Shown: piece after piece, positions 7,799-14,343 of the stretch
Layout: each line of letters starts with the position of its first letter
Numbering within the stretch: the first letter of the stretch is position 1
Source: Gemmatimonadaceae bacterium
GTDB lineage: Bacteria > Gemmatimonadota > Gemmatimonadetes > Gemmatimonadales > Gemmatimonadaceae
DNA: 34,547 nucleotides
Assembly: GCA_025928335.1 (NCBI GenBank)
Contig: JAICJQ010000026.1
Span: forward strand, 1-34,547
Direction of reading: 5' to 3'
The notes under the pieces: model-generated
What the model saw: the letters and a program-made list of their open reading frames with translations, nothing else
Told to the model about the DNA's origin: nothing
The model's database searches: none
Position numbers and translations under genes: made by a program

Positions 7799-7819
7799 AT
7801 ACCGATGTGGTATACCGAT
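7799..7819 (-). promoter_or_regulatory. Direct repeat upstream of the serine hydrolase
   Basis: ATACCGAT occurs at 7799-7806 and again at 7812-7819, a 13-base period, 40-60 bases upstream of the serine hydrolase start. The second copy overlaps the palindrome GGTATACC (7809-7816). The position and AT content fit a promoter with a regulator site. No well-matched -35/-10 pair was found on the minus strand. Confidence 0.3.
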
Positions 7820-7921
7820 CTGATGGCTATAATCGGCAGCCGAGTGGCGGAGGTGTCAATGATCCCGCACCAAAAAAGCGGCCGAGGACCGCTACCGAGA
7901 TTTGGCGGGATGACGTCGCGA

Positions 7922-8233
7922 TCAGATCCAGGCCGACCGCGCCCGCGATGGTTGGACGAGGAGCGCCTTCGCGCATAGGGCGGTGAGCTCCTGGTCGCTG
8001 AGGCCGGTCCAGTTGCTCGGATATGGCGCGAGGCGCCGCTTCTCGCCCTGGGTCTCGAAGGTCAGCCAGCCATCCGCCCATTGCGGGTCGACCGCGGTCA
8101 CGCGGCGCGGACGCTGTGCTTCGACGGGCTGTCCGGCAGCGGGATCGCCGATTGGTCCGTTGATGTCGGTCGGTTGGACGCCCCAAACCTGCCATGTGCG
8201 TCCCTGCTGGTCCTGAATGATTCGAAGAGGCAT
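7922..8233 (-). CDS. Small protein with a 'W-x-V' C-terminal domain, 103 aa
   Basis: The product begins MPLRIIQDQQGRTWQVWGVQ, has a variable linker rich in Pro and Gly, and ends with GWLTFETQGEKRRLAPYPSN followed by WTGLSDQELTALCAKA. The scheme is: D-x-x-G-x-x-W-x-V, a strand with L-x-F-E, a W, then an acidic helix L-S-D-x-E-L-x-x-L-x-x-K-A. It recurs at the C-terminus of the 235-aa protein at 20482-21189, so this is a domain family within the genome. No signal peptide or membrane helix is seen. The function is unknown. The Shine-Dalgarno motif is weak. It is separated by about 110 bases from the next minus-strand gene, so co-transcription is uncertain. Confidence 0.7.
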   Translation of the reverse strand: MPLRIIQDQQGRTWQVWGVQPTDINGPIGDPAAGQPVEAQRPRRVTAVDPQWADGWLTFETQGEKRRLAPYPSNWTGLSDQELTALCAKALLVQPSRARSAWI

Positions 8234-8347
8234 TGTCCACTGATCCGGCGCGTCAACGGACGTGGTCGCAAACTGTGAGCCACATCACAAAATCGCGTCG
8301 CTGGCGGACTGATGCGTCTGTCAGTCGCGCATGAAGTGGAACGCCTG

Positions 8348-8656
8348 CTACCCCGGGTCGTGCGGCTCGTAGTATCGCTCAATGCACCAAGCGACGAGTT
8401 CGACGATCAAGGCATCGGGGCCATACACCTTGTCGCTGTAGACGATGTGGCTTGTCGTCTGGTAGCCGGCGTCGAAAGCGAGTTTCTTCACCGCGAGGAT
8501 GACCTGCTCTGGAGGTCGGCCGGCCGCCTTCAGCGCGTCGACATAGTCGAACACCTCGGCGCGCAACGGCCCCCGCGCCTCGCTCGACAACGGAAGCTTG
8601 ATCGTCGTCAGCGCTGTGCGAAGGCCCGACGGGTCGACTTTTCCGGGACCGGACAT
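8348..8656 (-). CDS. Small hypothetical protein, 102 aa, related to the 121-aa protein at 11.5 kb
   Basis: The sequence contains LRAEVFDYVDALKAAGRPPE, then QVILAVKKLAFDAG, a short loop, and VAWCIERYYEPHDPG. The order 'LR..V..YV....AG.PP..VI.A...L...A' then 'V.W..E.Y' is repeated in the protein at 11531-11896, so the two are paralogues. Both look all-helical and cytoplasmic. The start is uncertain: ATG at 8656 is used, but GTG at 8686 would add ten residues, and neither has a good ribosome site. No function is known; the family resembles small stand-alone helical proteins common in Gemmatimonadota. Confidence 0.65.
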   Translation of the reverse strand: MSGPGKVDPSGLRTALTTIKLPLSSEARGPLRAEVFDYVDALKAAGRPPEQVILAVKKLAFDAGYQTTSHIVYSDKVYGPDALIVELVAWCIERYYEPHDPG

Positions 8657-8756
8657 TTCATCACAAAGGAGCAAACGCAGCGCCACGTATGAGAGGCGTC
8701 GCCGAGAACGTTCGGATCGGCCTCAGATTCAGCCTCGGCGGACCGAGGACACTCGG

Positions 8757-9020
8757 TTACGGAGCGGGCCGCCCGGCGCTGCGGATCAGTCGCAGAATGA
8801 ACAACAACACGACGGCTCCGACGAAGGCAACGCAGATCACGCCGGCCAGACCGCCGAACGGGACGCCCGCTCCCAATTTTCGGAAAACCCAACCCCCGAC
8901 GAACGCGCCCAGGATTCCGATGATGATGTCGCCGACGAGGCCATAGCCGGTGCCGCCCATGACGAGCGACGCGAGTACTCCGGCGACTAGGCCTACGATG
9001 AGCCAAGTGAGCAGATCCAT
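8757..9020 (-). CDS. GlsB/YeaQ/YmgE family stress-associated membrane protein, 87 aa
   Basis: The product MDLLTWLIVGLVAGVLASLV, followed by GDIIIGILGAFVGGW and a third hydrophobic segment GVICVAFVGAVVLLFIL, has the three-helix layout and Gly pattern of the transglycosylase-associated/GlsB family of small inner-membrane proteins. The family length is 80-90 residues, matching exactly. ATG at 9020 has GGGAG upstream; a longer reading to 9194 would add a Cys- and Arg-rich tail foreign to the family and is rejected. In the family, expression is often stress-induced; nothing in this sequence shows how it is regulated here. The 295 bases upstream, to 9315, show no gene. Confidence 0.9.
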   Translation of the reverse strand: MDLLTWLIVGLVAGVLASLVMGGTGYGLVGDIIIGILGAFVGGWVFRKLGAGVPFGGLAGVICVAFVGAVVLLFILRLIRSAGRPAP

Positions 9021-9315
9021 GCCGGCTCTCCCGTAGTTGGGTTCCGTCAGGCGAACAGTGCAATACGCGCACCCGCCGTGAGGGTCAACCTCCCCCACGG
9101 TCCGGGCATCACGAGCGCGACGGCCGACGGACCGAGCCCCACTGCCCCGTTCGCAGCACGTATAGAAGGTGTACTGCAGAGGCAGCGACATCATGTTGGC
9201 GACCGGATTCTGCGCCGCCTTCGCAAGGCTTGCCTCGGCCTTGCCGTGACGTTCGGCGCGCGCCGAATCGGATTCGGTTTGTGCGCGGGATACCTCCGGC
9301 GCCGAAGGCGACGGT

Positions 9316-11262
9316 TCAGCGAGGCGCTCGACCCGACAGGCCGTCGCGCGCGAGGCCGTGCATGACCGTCTTATAGTGCAGCCCCTTGATGGCGAGGTTG
9401 AACGCCTTCACCAGATACGCGCCGGGGAATCGGTGCAGCCGCTCGTGCCTGAGAAAGAACTCGGCACTCCACCGATAGATCACCGGTAACTGCTCGGCTG
9501 GTAGCGTGCCCTCCGCGATGTGGACGCGAACGCCGTCCGCCCACGCGTCGATCTCGTCGAGGCCGCGCGCGGGGTCAGCGCGGATCATCGCGTCGCGTGC
9601 GCGGTCCACATGAGCCAGCAGCCGCGTCCGCGTAGCTTCGGCCGTCGACTCGTCATCGAGCGCCGCCGCCCCAGCCAGGCGCTCGAGCTCGCGCGCCGCC
9701 TTCCGCGCGGACCGCGCTTCGGTGGCGTCCCGGTGCCAGCCATTCACGAGCAGGCGGAAATACTCGGCTCGCGCGTCGCCGCGCACGCCCTGGGACCAGA
9801 GTGAGCGGAGCGCGGCGCGCCGCTCGCCCGCACGCACATTGTGACCGTGGAAGATGTGCGGCTCGAGCCGGTCGAGCAGCCTCCGCGACCGTTGGAACAT
9901 CGCGCCCGGTGAGAACAGTCGGTCGAGAATCTGGTAATAGCCGCGCTGCATGTCATCGACCGTCATGCGCTTGGGCGTGAACTGCACCGCATCGTCCGTG
10001 TTGTTGCCGGAGAATTCCGCCTCGTGCAACCGCCCTTCCATTCGCAGTCGTTCGCGCAACGGCGTGTGCGGGATGGGCGTCAGCATCCCGGTCATCGCCG
10101 TCGGAATCGCCGTCTCGGTCGCGAACGCGGCGATCGCGTCCGCCGTATCGAGTGTGTCTTCGTCGGATCCGAAGATGAACCCCGCCATGACTTCGATGCC
10201 GGCGTGCTGAATTGCCCGCACGGTGGCGGCGATGTCGACTTTCGTGTTCTGCTTCTTGTTCATGCCGTTGAGCGCGGCGGGGTCGGGGTTCTCGATGCCG
10301 AGGAAGACCTCGGAAAACCCCGCCTGCCGCATGAGCGGCAGCAAATGCGCCAGCTTGGGCGAGCCGAGATCGAGGCTCGCCTGAGTGTAGAAGGAGAACG
10401 GGTAGTCGTGCGCGCGCTGGAAGTCGATCATCACACGGAGAATCGCTTCAATCGCTGCCGGATTGCCGACGAAGTTGTCGTCGACCGTGAAGATGCCGCC
10501 GCGACAGCCAAGGTCGTAGAGCGCGCCGAGCTCGGCGCGCACCGAATCCAACGTCTTGGGACGCGTGAAGCCGCCGTTGAACTGGATGATGTCGCAGAAG
10601 TCGCAGCGGAACCGGCAGCCGACCGTGGTCTGGATCATCATCGCGCGGTAGTCGCCGGGGCGGATGAGGTCCCATCGCGGCAGCGCGCCTGTTTCTAATT
10701 CTTTAAATATCGACCGATCGTTGAGCGCCTTGCGCGATCCGGGCTCTTGCGCGGCGATCGCCTCGGGGATGAGGAGCGTCGGGGCGTCGTCCGAGTGGCG
10801 GGCACGCTCGCCCTGCAGCAGCGCGTCGATCGTCCCGATCCAGCGCTCGCTCTCGCCCCACACCAGCACGTCGAGTCCGCGATGCAGCACTTCATCCGAC
10901 TGCGTTTGGGGATGCAGGATGTGATCGCGAAAGCTCGAGGGATACGGTCCGCCGAGCACCCACGGCGTGTCGAGACCGCGAGCCGGCCCGTCCAACAACG
11001 ACACGAGCGAACGTTTCTGCACCGACATGGCGCTGGCGAATACCGCGTCGGCCGCGGCGATGCGCTCGCGGAGCTCCTCGTCCGATGGATGCACGACGTT
11101 CAGGTCCAGAAGCTCGAACGACCAATGCGCGGGCATCGCCGCGGCGAAGGTGAGGAGTCCGAGCGGTGGAAAGGCCGACTTCGCGCCGACCATCCGCATC
11201 ACGTGCCGAAAGCTCCAGAATGAGCTGTCCGGAAACCGGGGATACAGCAGCAAGCCGCGCAT
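9316..11262 (-). CDS. Radical SAM protein with B12-binding-like N-domain and DUF4070-type C-domain, 648 aa
   Basis: The N-terminal domain (about 1-170) has the Rossmann-like layout of cobalamin-binding radical SAM enzymes (FPPLGLLTFAAAMPAHW, then VLGGPYPS), but the cobalamin-ligating DxHxxG signature is not visible. The radical SAM core follows, with TTVGCRFRCDFCDI giving CxxxCxxC (Cys216, Cys220, Cys223), then GGIFTVDDNFVGNP and LGIENPDPAALNGMNKKQN. The C-terminal third, with IPHTPLRERLRMEGRL and the long helical tail, matches the DUF4070-type extension seen in HpnP-like and related enzymes. The ATG at 11262 has AGGAAG upstream; a start at 11412 would overlap the preceding gene. It is the last gene of a unit with two small proteins. 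The reaction is unknown. Confidence 0.88.
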   Translation of the reverse strand: MRGLLLYPRFPDSSFWSFRHVMRMVGAKSAFPPLGLLTFAAAMPAHWSFELLDLNVVHPSDEELRERIAAADAVFASAMSVQKRSLVSLLDGPARGLDTPWVLGGPYPSSFRDHILHPQTQSDEVLHRGLDVLVWGESERWIGTIDALLQGERARHSDDAPTLLIPEAIAAQEPGSRKALNDRSIFKELETGALPRWDLIRPGDYRAMMIQTTVGCRFRCDFCDIIQFNGGFTRPKTLDSVRAELGALYDLGCRGGIFTVDDNFVGNPAAIEAILRVMIDFQRAHDYPFSFYTQASLDLGSPKLAHLLPLMRQAGFSEVFLGIENPDPAALNGMNKKQNTKVDIAATVRAIQHAGIEVMAGFIFGSDEDTLDTADAIAAFATETAIPTAMTGMLTPIPHTPLRERLRMEGRLHEAEFSGNNTDDAVQFTPKRMTVDDMQRGYYQILDRLFSPGAMFQRSRRLLDRLEPHIFHGHNVRAGERRAALRSLWSQGVRGDARAEYFRLLVNGWHRDATEARSARKAARELERLAGAAALDDESTAEATRTRLLAHVDRARDAMIRADPARGLDEIDAWADGVRVHIAEGTLPAEQLPVIYRWSAEFFLRHERLHRFPGAYLVKAFNLAIKGLHYKTVMHGLARDGLSGRAPR

Positions 11263-11309
11263 GGTGGTGTCTTCCTGGGGATTGGACGTTGCCAGCCCGC
11301 GTCGCTTCG

Positions 11310-11534
11310 TCAGATGTCGGACGAACCCTCGATGTGCGTCAGTGGCTCCCAGCGCCCGTCGCTCCGACTCGCGAGGTTCCGGGCGAGTCGCGCGTGCCAG
11401 TCGTCGTACCATACCTCGATCGGCTTCTCCGCGCTGGCTCGTGGGAATGGATTGGGCTCGTCTGCGACGTCGGCGGGCGATGCCAAGGGGTCGTGGAACG
11501 ACGAGAAAGGGCGGCCCGCAGGATCGTTGCTCAT
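11310..11534 (-). CDS. Small hypothetical protein, 74 aa, coupled to its neighbour
   Basis: The product MSNDPAGRPFSSFHDPLASP is followed by a Pro- and Glu-rich segment and a C-terminal helix with EVWYDDWHARLARNLASRSD. The start ATG at 11534 overlaps the stop of the upstream gene as ATGA, so the two are translationally coupled. The stop lies 47 bases before the radical SAM start. It is soluble, acidic and aromatic-rich near the end, with no Cys, so it is not a metal-binding partner by sequence. It could be a recognition protein or peptide substrate for the radical SAM enzyme, which is inference from position only. Confidence 0.65.
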   Translation of the reverse strand: MSNDPAGRPFSSFHDPLASPADVADEPNPFPRASAEKPIEVWYDDWHARLARNLASRSDGRWEPLTHIEGSSDI

Positions 11535-11896
11535 GGCGTCCTCACCGGATGCGGCGCGTCGGACAAGGCACGACCATCGCGTCCCACGACGTCTCCACCG
11601 AGATGCCCGAAGTACGCTTCGACACCCCACAGAACCACGCGCCGCGTCAGCGCGTTGCGCGTCGCGAGTGGGCTGATCGGCGCTTCATCGATCAAGTCGT
11701 TGAGCGCCATGATGACGCGACCTGGCGGCGTACCGGCGTGACGCTCGACGCTGACGTAGGTCCACACGCCGCGGCGGAGCATCGTTTCATCGATTGGTAT
11801 TGCGGCGAGCGCTGCCTGGATGACCGCGCGCAGGTCGTAGGCATCGGCGATCTCTTCGATCGTGCGGGCCGCGAGCGTTGAGCCAGAGCTTGGCAT
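11531..11896 (-). CDS. Small hypothetical protein, 121 aa, related to the 102-aa protein at 8.3 kb
   Basis: ATG at 11896 has a strong GGAGG four bases upstream, which decides the start over a longer reading to 11977. The central segment YDLRAVIQAALAAIPIDET, then LRRGVWTYVSVERHAGTPPG, RVIMALNDLIDEA and RRVVLWGVEAYFGH aligns with the protein at 8348-8656 over its whole length. The family appears all-helical. It is the first gene of a three-gene unit: it overlaps the 74-aa gene by four bases, which is followed by the radical SAM enzyme. Its function is not known. The last 25 residues, rich in Asp, Gly and Pro, are unlike the paralogue. Confidence 0.72.
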   Translation of the reverse strand: MPSSGSTLAARTIEEIADAYDLRAVIQAALAAIPIDETMLRRGVWTYVSVERHAGTPPGRVIMALNDLIDEAPISPLATRNALTRRVVLWGVEAYFGHLGGDVVGRDGRALSDAPHPVRTP

Positions 11897-11950
11897 GGTG
11901 CCTCCTGAAGCGTTGGAGCAGGCTGACCATGATGGCTCGGGAGGGCCGGT

Positions 11951-11998
11951 CCGCGATTTTGCGGGGCGGAGCCCCAAAGGGGGCAGCCACGCGGCTGC
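11951..11998 (-). terminator. Cluster of hairpins downstream of the RsbRD-type kinase
   Basis: Three stems lie in the 122-base gap after the kinase stop: GCAGCC/GGCTGC (11983-11988 with 11993-11998), GGGGC/GCCCC (11963-11967 with 11971-11975) and CCGC/GCGG (11951-11954 with 11961-11964). They precede the start of the radical SAM unit and could end transcription of the signalling block. No T run of more than four bases is present, so a classical intrinsic terminator is not shown. Confidence 0.4.
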
Positions 11999-12018
11999 TC
12001 GCCAGCTTCCTACTTCTA

Positions 12019-13209
12019 TTAATTTAGCACCGCCGGACCCCCGGCGCTGGCGTCTTTTTCCCTGACAGTCGCCCGCGGCCTTCGCGGCAACCGGACGGTG
12101 AATGTCGTCCCCCGCTCGTCGCTCGACTGCACGTCGATGACGCCACCGTGCGCGGCAACGATCTTGTCCACGATGTACAGCCCGAGTCCCAGATGCCGGC
12201 GATCGTTTCCATCATGGGATGCAACTCCGTTCATCCCCTCGAATAACCGCGTTATCTGCTCACTGCCGATGGAAGGCCCATAGTTGTGCACGGCGACCTC
12301 GACCGTGTCCGCGTCACCGTGTGCCGCGATCGACACCGGCCCCGAGGGCGATCCATGCTGAACCGCATTGCCGACCAGGTTACCGAGGGCTTGAATGAGC
12401 CGTTCGCGGTCCCACTGTCCGGACAAATCGCCGACGAACTTTGTCTTGATCTCGCGCCTCGGGCTCGCCGCGCGAGCTTCCGCGGCAACGTCGCGCACGA
12501 CTTGTTCGATGTCCATCGGAGTGCGCTCGATGGGAATCGTTTGACCGAAACTCACGCGGGCGAACTCGAGCAGGTCCGTGACCATCTGCTGCATGCGTCG
12601 GCTGCTCCGCGCGACCCCTTCGGCGAGCGCGAGGTACGGCTGCGGGAGATCCTTGTTTTGCGCCGCGTTCTCGAGCATGAAGGTCGCCGACGTGATCACG
12701 GCACCGAGTGGATTTCCGAGATCGTGCCCGAGGATCGCGAGAAAGCGCTCCCTCGACTGTCCGACGTCCGCGGCGAACCGAATGATCGACTCGGTGATCG
12801 CTTGGTCGATCGACTCGTTGAAGCGGATCAGGTCCAAGAGGTCGGCGGTCCCAGAGTCGGCATTCGCCTGGCGCCAGAGGCGCATGACGCTCGCGCGCAA
12901 CGCGCGAAACTCGGCGACCATTTGCGCCACGGTAAAACCGCTCTCCGCGCGGCCGGCGCCGTGTTGCTGTGCCGCCGTGGTGACGGCACCGGCTTCGGCG
13001 TCCGACTGGCCGAGTGCCTTCTCCGCCTGTTGCGTCGGCGTCTGCGGACGGTCCAGGTCATCCGCGATCACGCGGAGCATGTCGCTGGCATGGTCGCGCA
13101 ACGCCGCGATATTCATCGCTCCGGCCTGTGGCAGCGTACGCGCGAACGCTTCCCACTCAGCGAGGATGGGTTCGATGTTCTTGCGGATGAAAGCGGATAG
13201 ACGACGCAC
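12019..13209 (-). CDS. Sensor histidine kinase with RsbRD-type N-terminal domain, 396 aa
   Basis: Residues about 5-145 form a helical domain (AFIRKNIEPILAEWEAFART, DMLRVIADDL, FRALRASVMRLW) resembling the RsbRD N-terminal sensor domain of stressosome proteins. The HisKA H-box is FLAILGHDLGNPLGA (phospho-His162, HDLxN type). The HATPase domain has NLVGNAVQHG (N-box), HNYGPSI (G1 variant with Asn for Asp, common in this kinase group) and LGLGLYIV (G2). There is no membrane helix, so it is cytosolic. GTG at 13209 has GGAG at eight bases. It is the last gene in the signalling block, separated from the 109-aa gene by 77 bases, and plausibly phosphorylates the block's response regulators. The AT-containing tail at 12019-12030 differs from the surroundings. 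Confidence 0.9.
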   Translation of the reverse strand: MRRLSAFIRKNIEPILAEWEAFARTLPQAGAMNIAALRDHASDMLRVIADDLDRPQTPTQQAEKALGQSDAEAGAVTTAAQQHGAGRAESGFTVAQMVAEFRALRASVMRLWRQANADSGTADLLDLIRFNESIDQAITESIIRFAADVGQSRERFLAILGHDLGNPLGAVITSATFMLENAAQNKDLPQPYLALAEGVARSSRRMQQMVTDLLEFARVSFGQTIPIERTPMDIEQVVRDVAAEARAASPRREIKTKFVGDLSGQWDRERLIQALGNLVGNAVQHGSPSGPVSIAAHGDADTVEVAVHNYGPSIGSEQITRLFEGMNGVASHDGNDRRHLGLGLYIVDKIVAAHGGVIDVQSSDERGTTFTVRLPRRPRATVREKDASAGGPAVLN

Positions 13210-13286
13210 GGCGGGCTCTCCGGTGTTTCACGCGTTGGAGGCGCCACTTTCATGCCGTTCGAACTGAGCCGGTCGGCTCGCGGCGT

Positions 13287-13616
13287 CTATGCAGCCGAAA
13301 TGGCGAGCGCGAGCTTCGCGGACTCCAGGACGCGCGCCTGCACCGGCACCCACCGCAATTTGCCCGTCATGAGCGACGGCCGGTCGGCGCCGCACTCCCG
13401 TCCGGTGTCTTCGACGATCTCGCAGAGCATGGACAAAACGGCGGGGTCCGACAACCCTGCTGACCGAAGCTCACGGCTGGCCTCGGCGACGACCTCGTCG
13501 AGCTGGCGTCGCGGCGTGTGTGCCCGACCGCGCAAGGCGTTGGCGAGGGCACGTCCGAGGCGGCCGTTCGTGCTCACCGTGAGATGCGGGAATGGTCTCC
13601 GTTTCTGAATTGGCAT
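13287..13616 (-). CDS. Small hypothetical protein, 109 aa, within the signalling block
   Basis: The product is basic at the N-terminus (MPIQKRRPFPHL) and then helical, with RRQLDEVVAEASRELRSAGL, SDPAVLSMLCEIVEDTGREC and a final helix RVLESAKLALAISAA. The arrangement of helix, 'G-x-x-x-P', helix and C-terminal helix faintly recalls the paralogous small proteins at 8.3 and 11.5 kb, but identity is too low to claim kinship. Only one base separates a GGAG from the ATG at 13616, so the ribosome site is poor. It lies between the LuxR-type regulator (31 bases upstream) and the RsbRD kinase; a role as adaptor is inference. Confidence 0.6.
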   Translation of the reverse strand: MPIQKRRPFPHLTVSTNGRLGRALANALRGRAHTPRRQLDEVVAEASRELRSAGLSDPAVLSMLCEIVEDTGRECGADRPSLMTGKLRWVPVQARVLESAKLALAISAA

Positions 13617-13647
13617 ACTCCAAGCTAGGGGTGCCGGGCGGGGCCGA

Positions 13648-14343
13648 CTATCGCACGAAAGGATGAGACGGATTGGCCGGCGGCGCGGGCCGGTCCCGCC
13701 GCACGTAGGCGGCGATTTGCAACCGCGTGTGCAGGGCCAGCTTCTCCATCACGTTGCGCACGTGACTCTTCACGGTGTGCGACGCGATGTCGAGGCGCTC
13801 GGCGATCTCCGTGTTGCTCAATCCTTCTCCGATCAGGGCGACCACCTCGCGCTCGCGAGGCGTGATCCGCACCTCGTCCGGCGTATGGTCGCTCGCCGGC
13901 TCGGTCAACTTCACAATTTGTGAAAACAGAGACTCCGTGAGGCTCGGCGGCAGCACCTTGCCACCCGCCGCGACGGTGCGGATGGCGACGACGAACTCAC
14001 CGACTGTCGCATCCTTCAACACGAAGCCGGACACTCCCGCGTTGACGAACTGGACGATGTCTTCGTCCATCGGGAGGAGATCCATCATCACGACGCGGGT
14101 GCCGGGCGCTCGCTCATTGAGCGCGGTCGCGACGCGCAAACTATCGTCGTCGACCAATCCGATGTCGAGGAGCACGACATCCGGCGCGGCCGCGTGCATG
14201 AACGCCTCGTCTGCGACGCCGGTCGCCGCGACCTGAAAGTCGGCGATCTGGCGCAGCAGGCCGGCGAGCGCCTCGCGCACCAGCTGATTGTCGTCGACGA
14301 TTGCGACGCTGATGGTTCGCCGGGTGGAGCGCCGCGGCGTCAC
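13648..14343 (-). CDS. NarL/FixJ-type response regulator (receiver + LuxR HTH), 231 aa
   Basis: The receiver domain spans about 10-125: acidic pair Asp17-Asp18, phosphoacceptor Asp60 (VVLLDIGL), Lys110 (GFVLKDA). At the position of the usual Ser/Thr switch residue the sequence reads VVMMDLL, placing Asp88 where Thr or Ser is expected. The output domain (about 160-225) is a canonical LuxR helix-turn-helix: TPREREVVALIGEGLSNTEI, AERLDIASHTVKSHVRNVME. The start is a GTG whose GTGA overlaps the stop of the KaiC-like ATPase, so the two are translationally coupled. It is probably a transcription factor reading out the KaiC-like ATPase or the neighbouring kinases. The Asp88 change may alter or bypass phosphorylation-dependent activation. 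Confidence 0.93.
   Translation of the reverse strand: MTPRRSTRRTISVAIVDDNQLVREALAGLLRQIADFQVAATGVADEAFMHAAAPDVVLLDIGLVDDDSLRVATALNERAPGTRVVMMDLLPMDEDIVQFVNAGVSGFVLKDATVGEFVVAIRTVAAGGKVLPPSLTESLFSQIVKLTEPASDHTPDEVRITPREREVVALIGEGLSNTEIAERLDIASHTVKSHVRNVMEKLALHTRLQIAAYVRRDRPAPPANPSHPFVR

Noticed and set aside
7828..7833. Perfect TATAAT on the plus strand
   Set aside because: No -35 at 16-18 bases and no plus-strand gene follows; the flanking genes are both on the minus strand.
10024..10698. Plus-strand frame of 224 codons
   Set aside because: It is antisense to the radical SAM core with its CxxxCxxC motif; the composition is that of a shadow frame.
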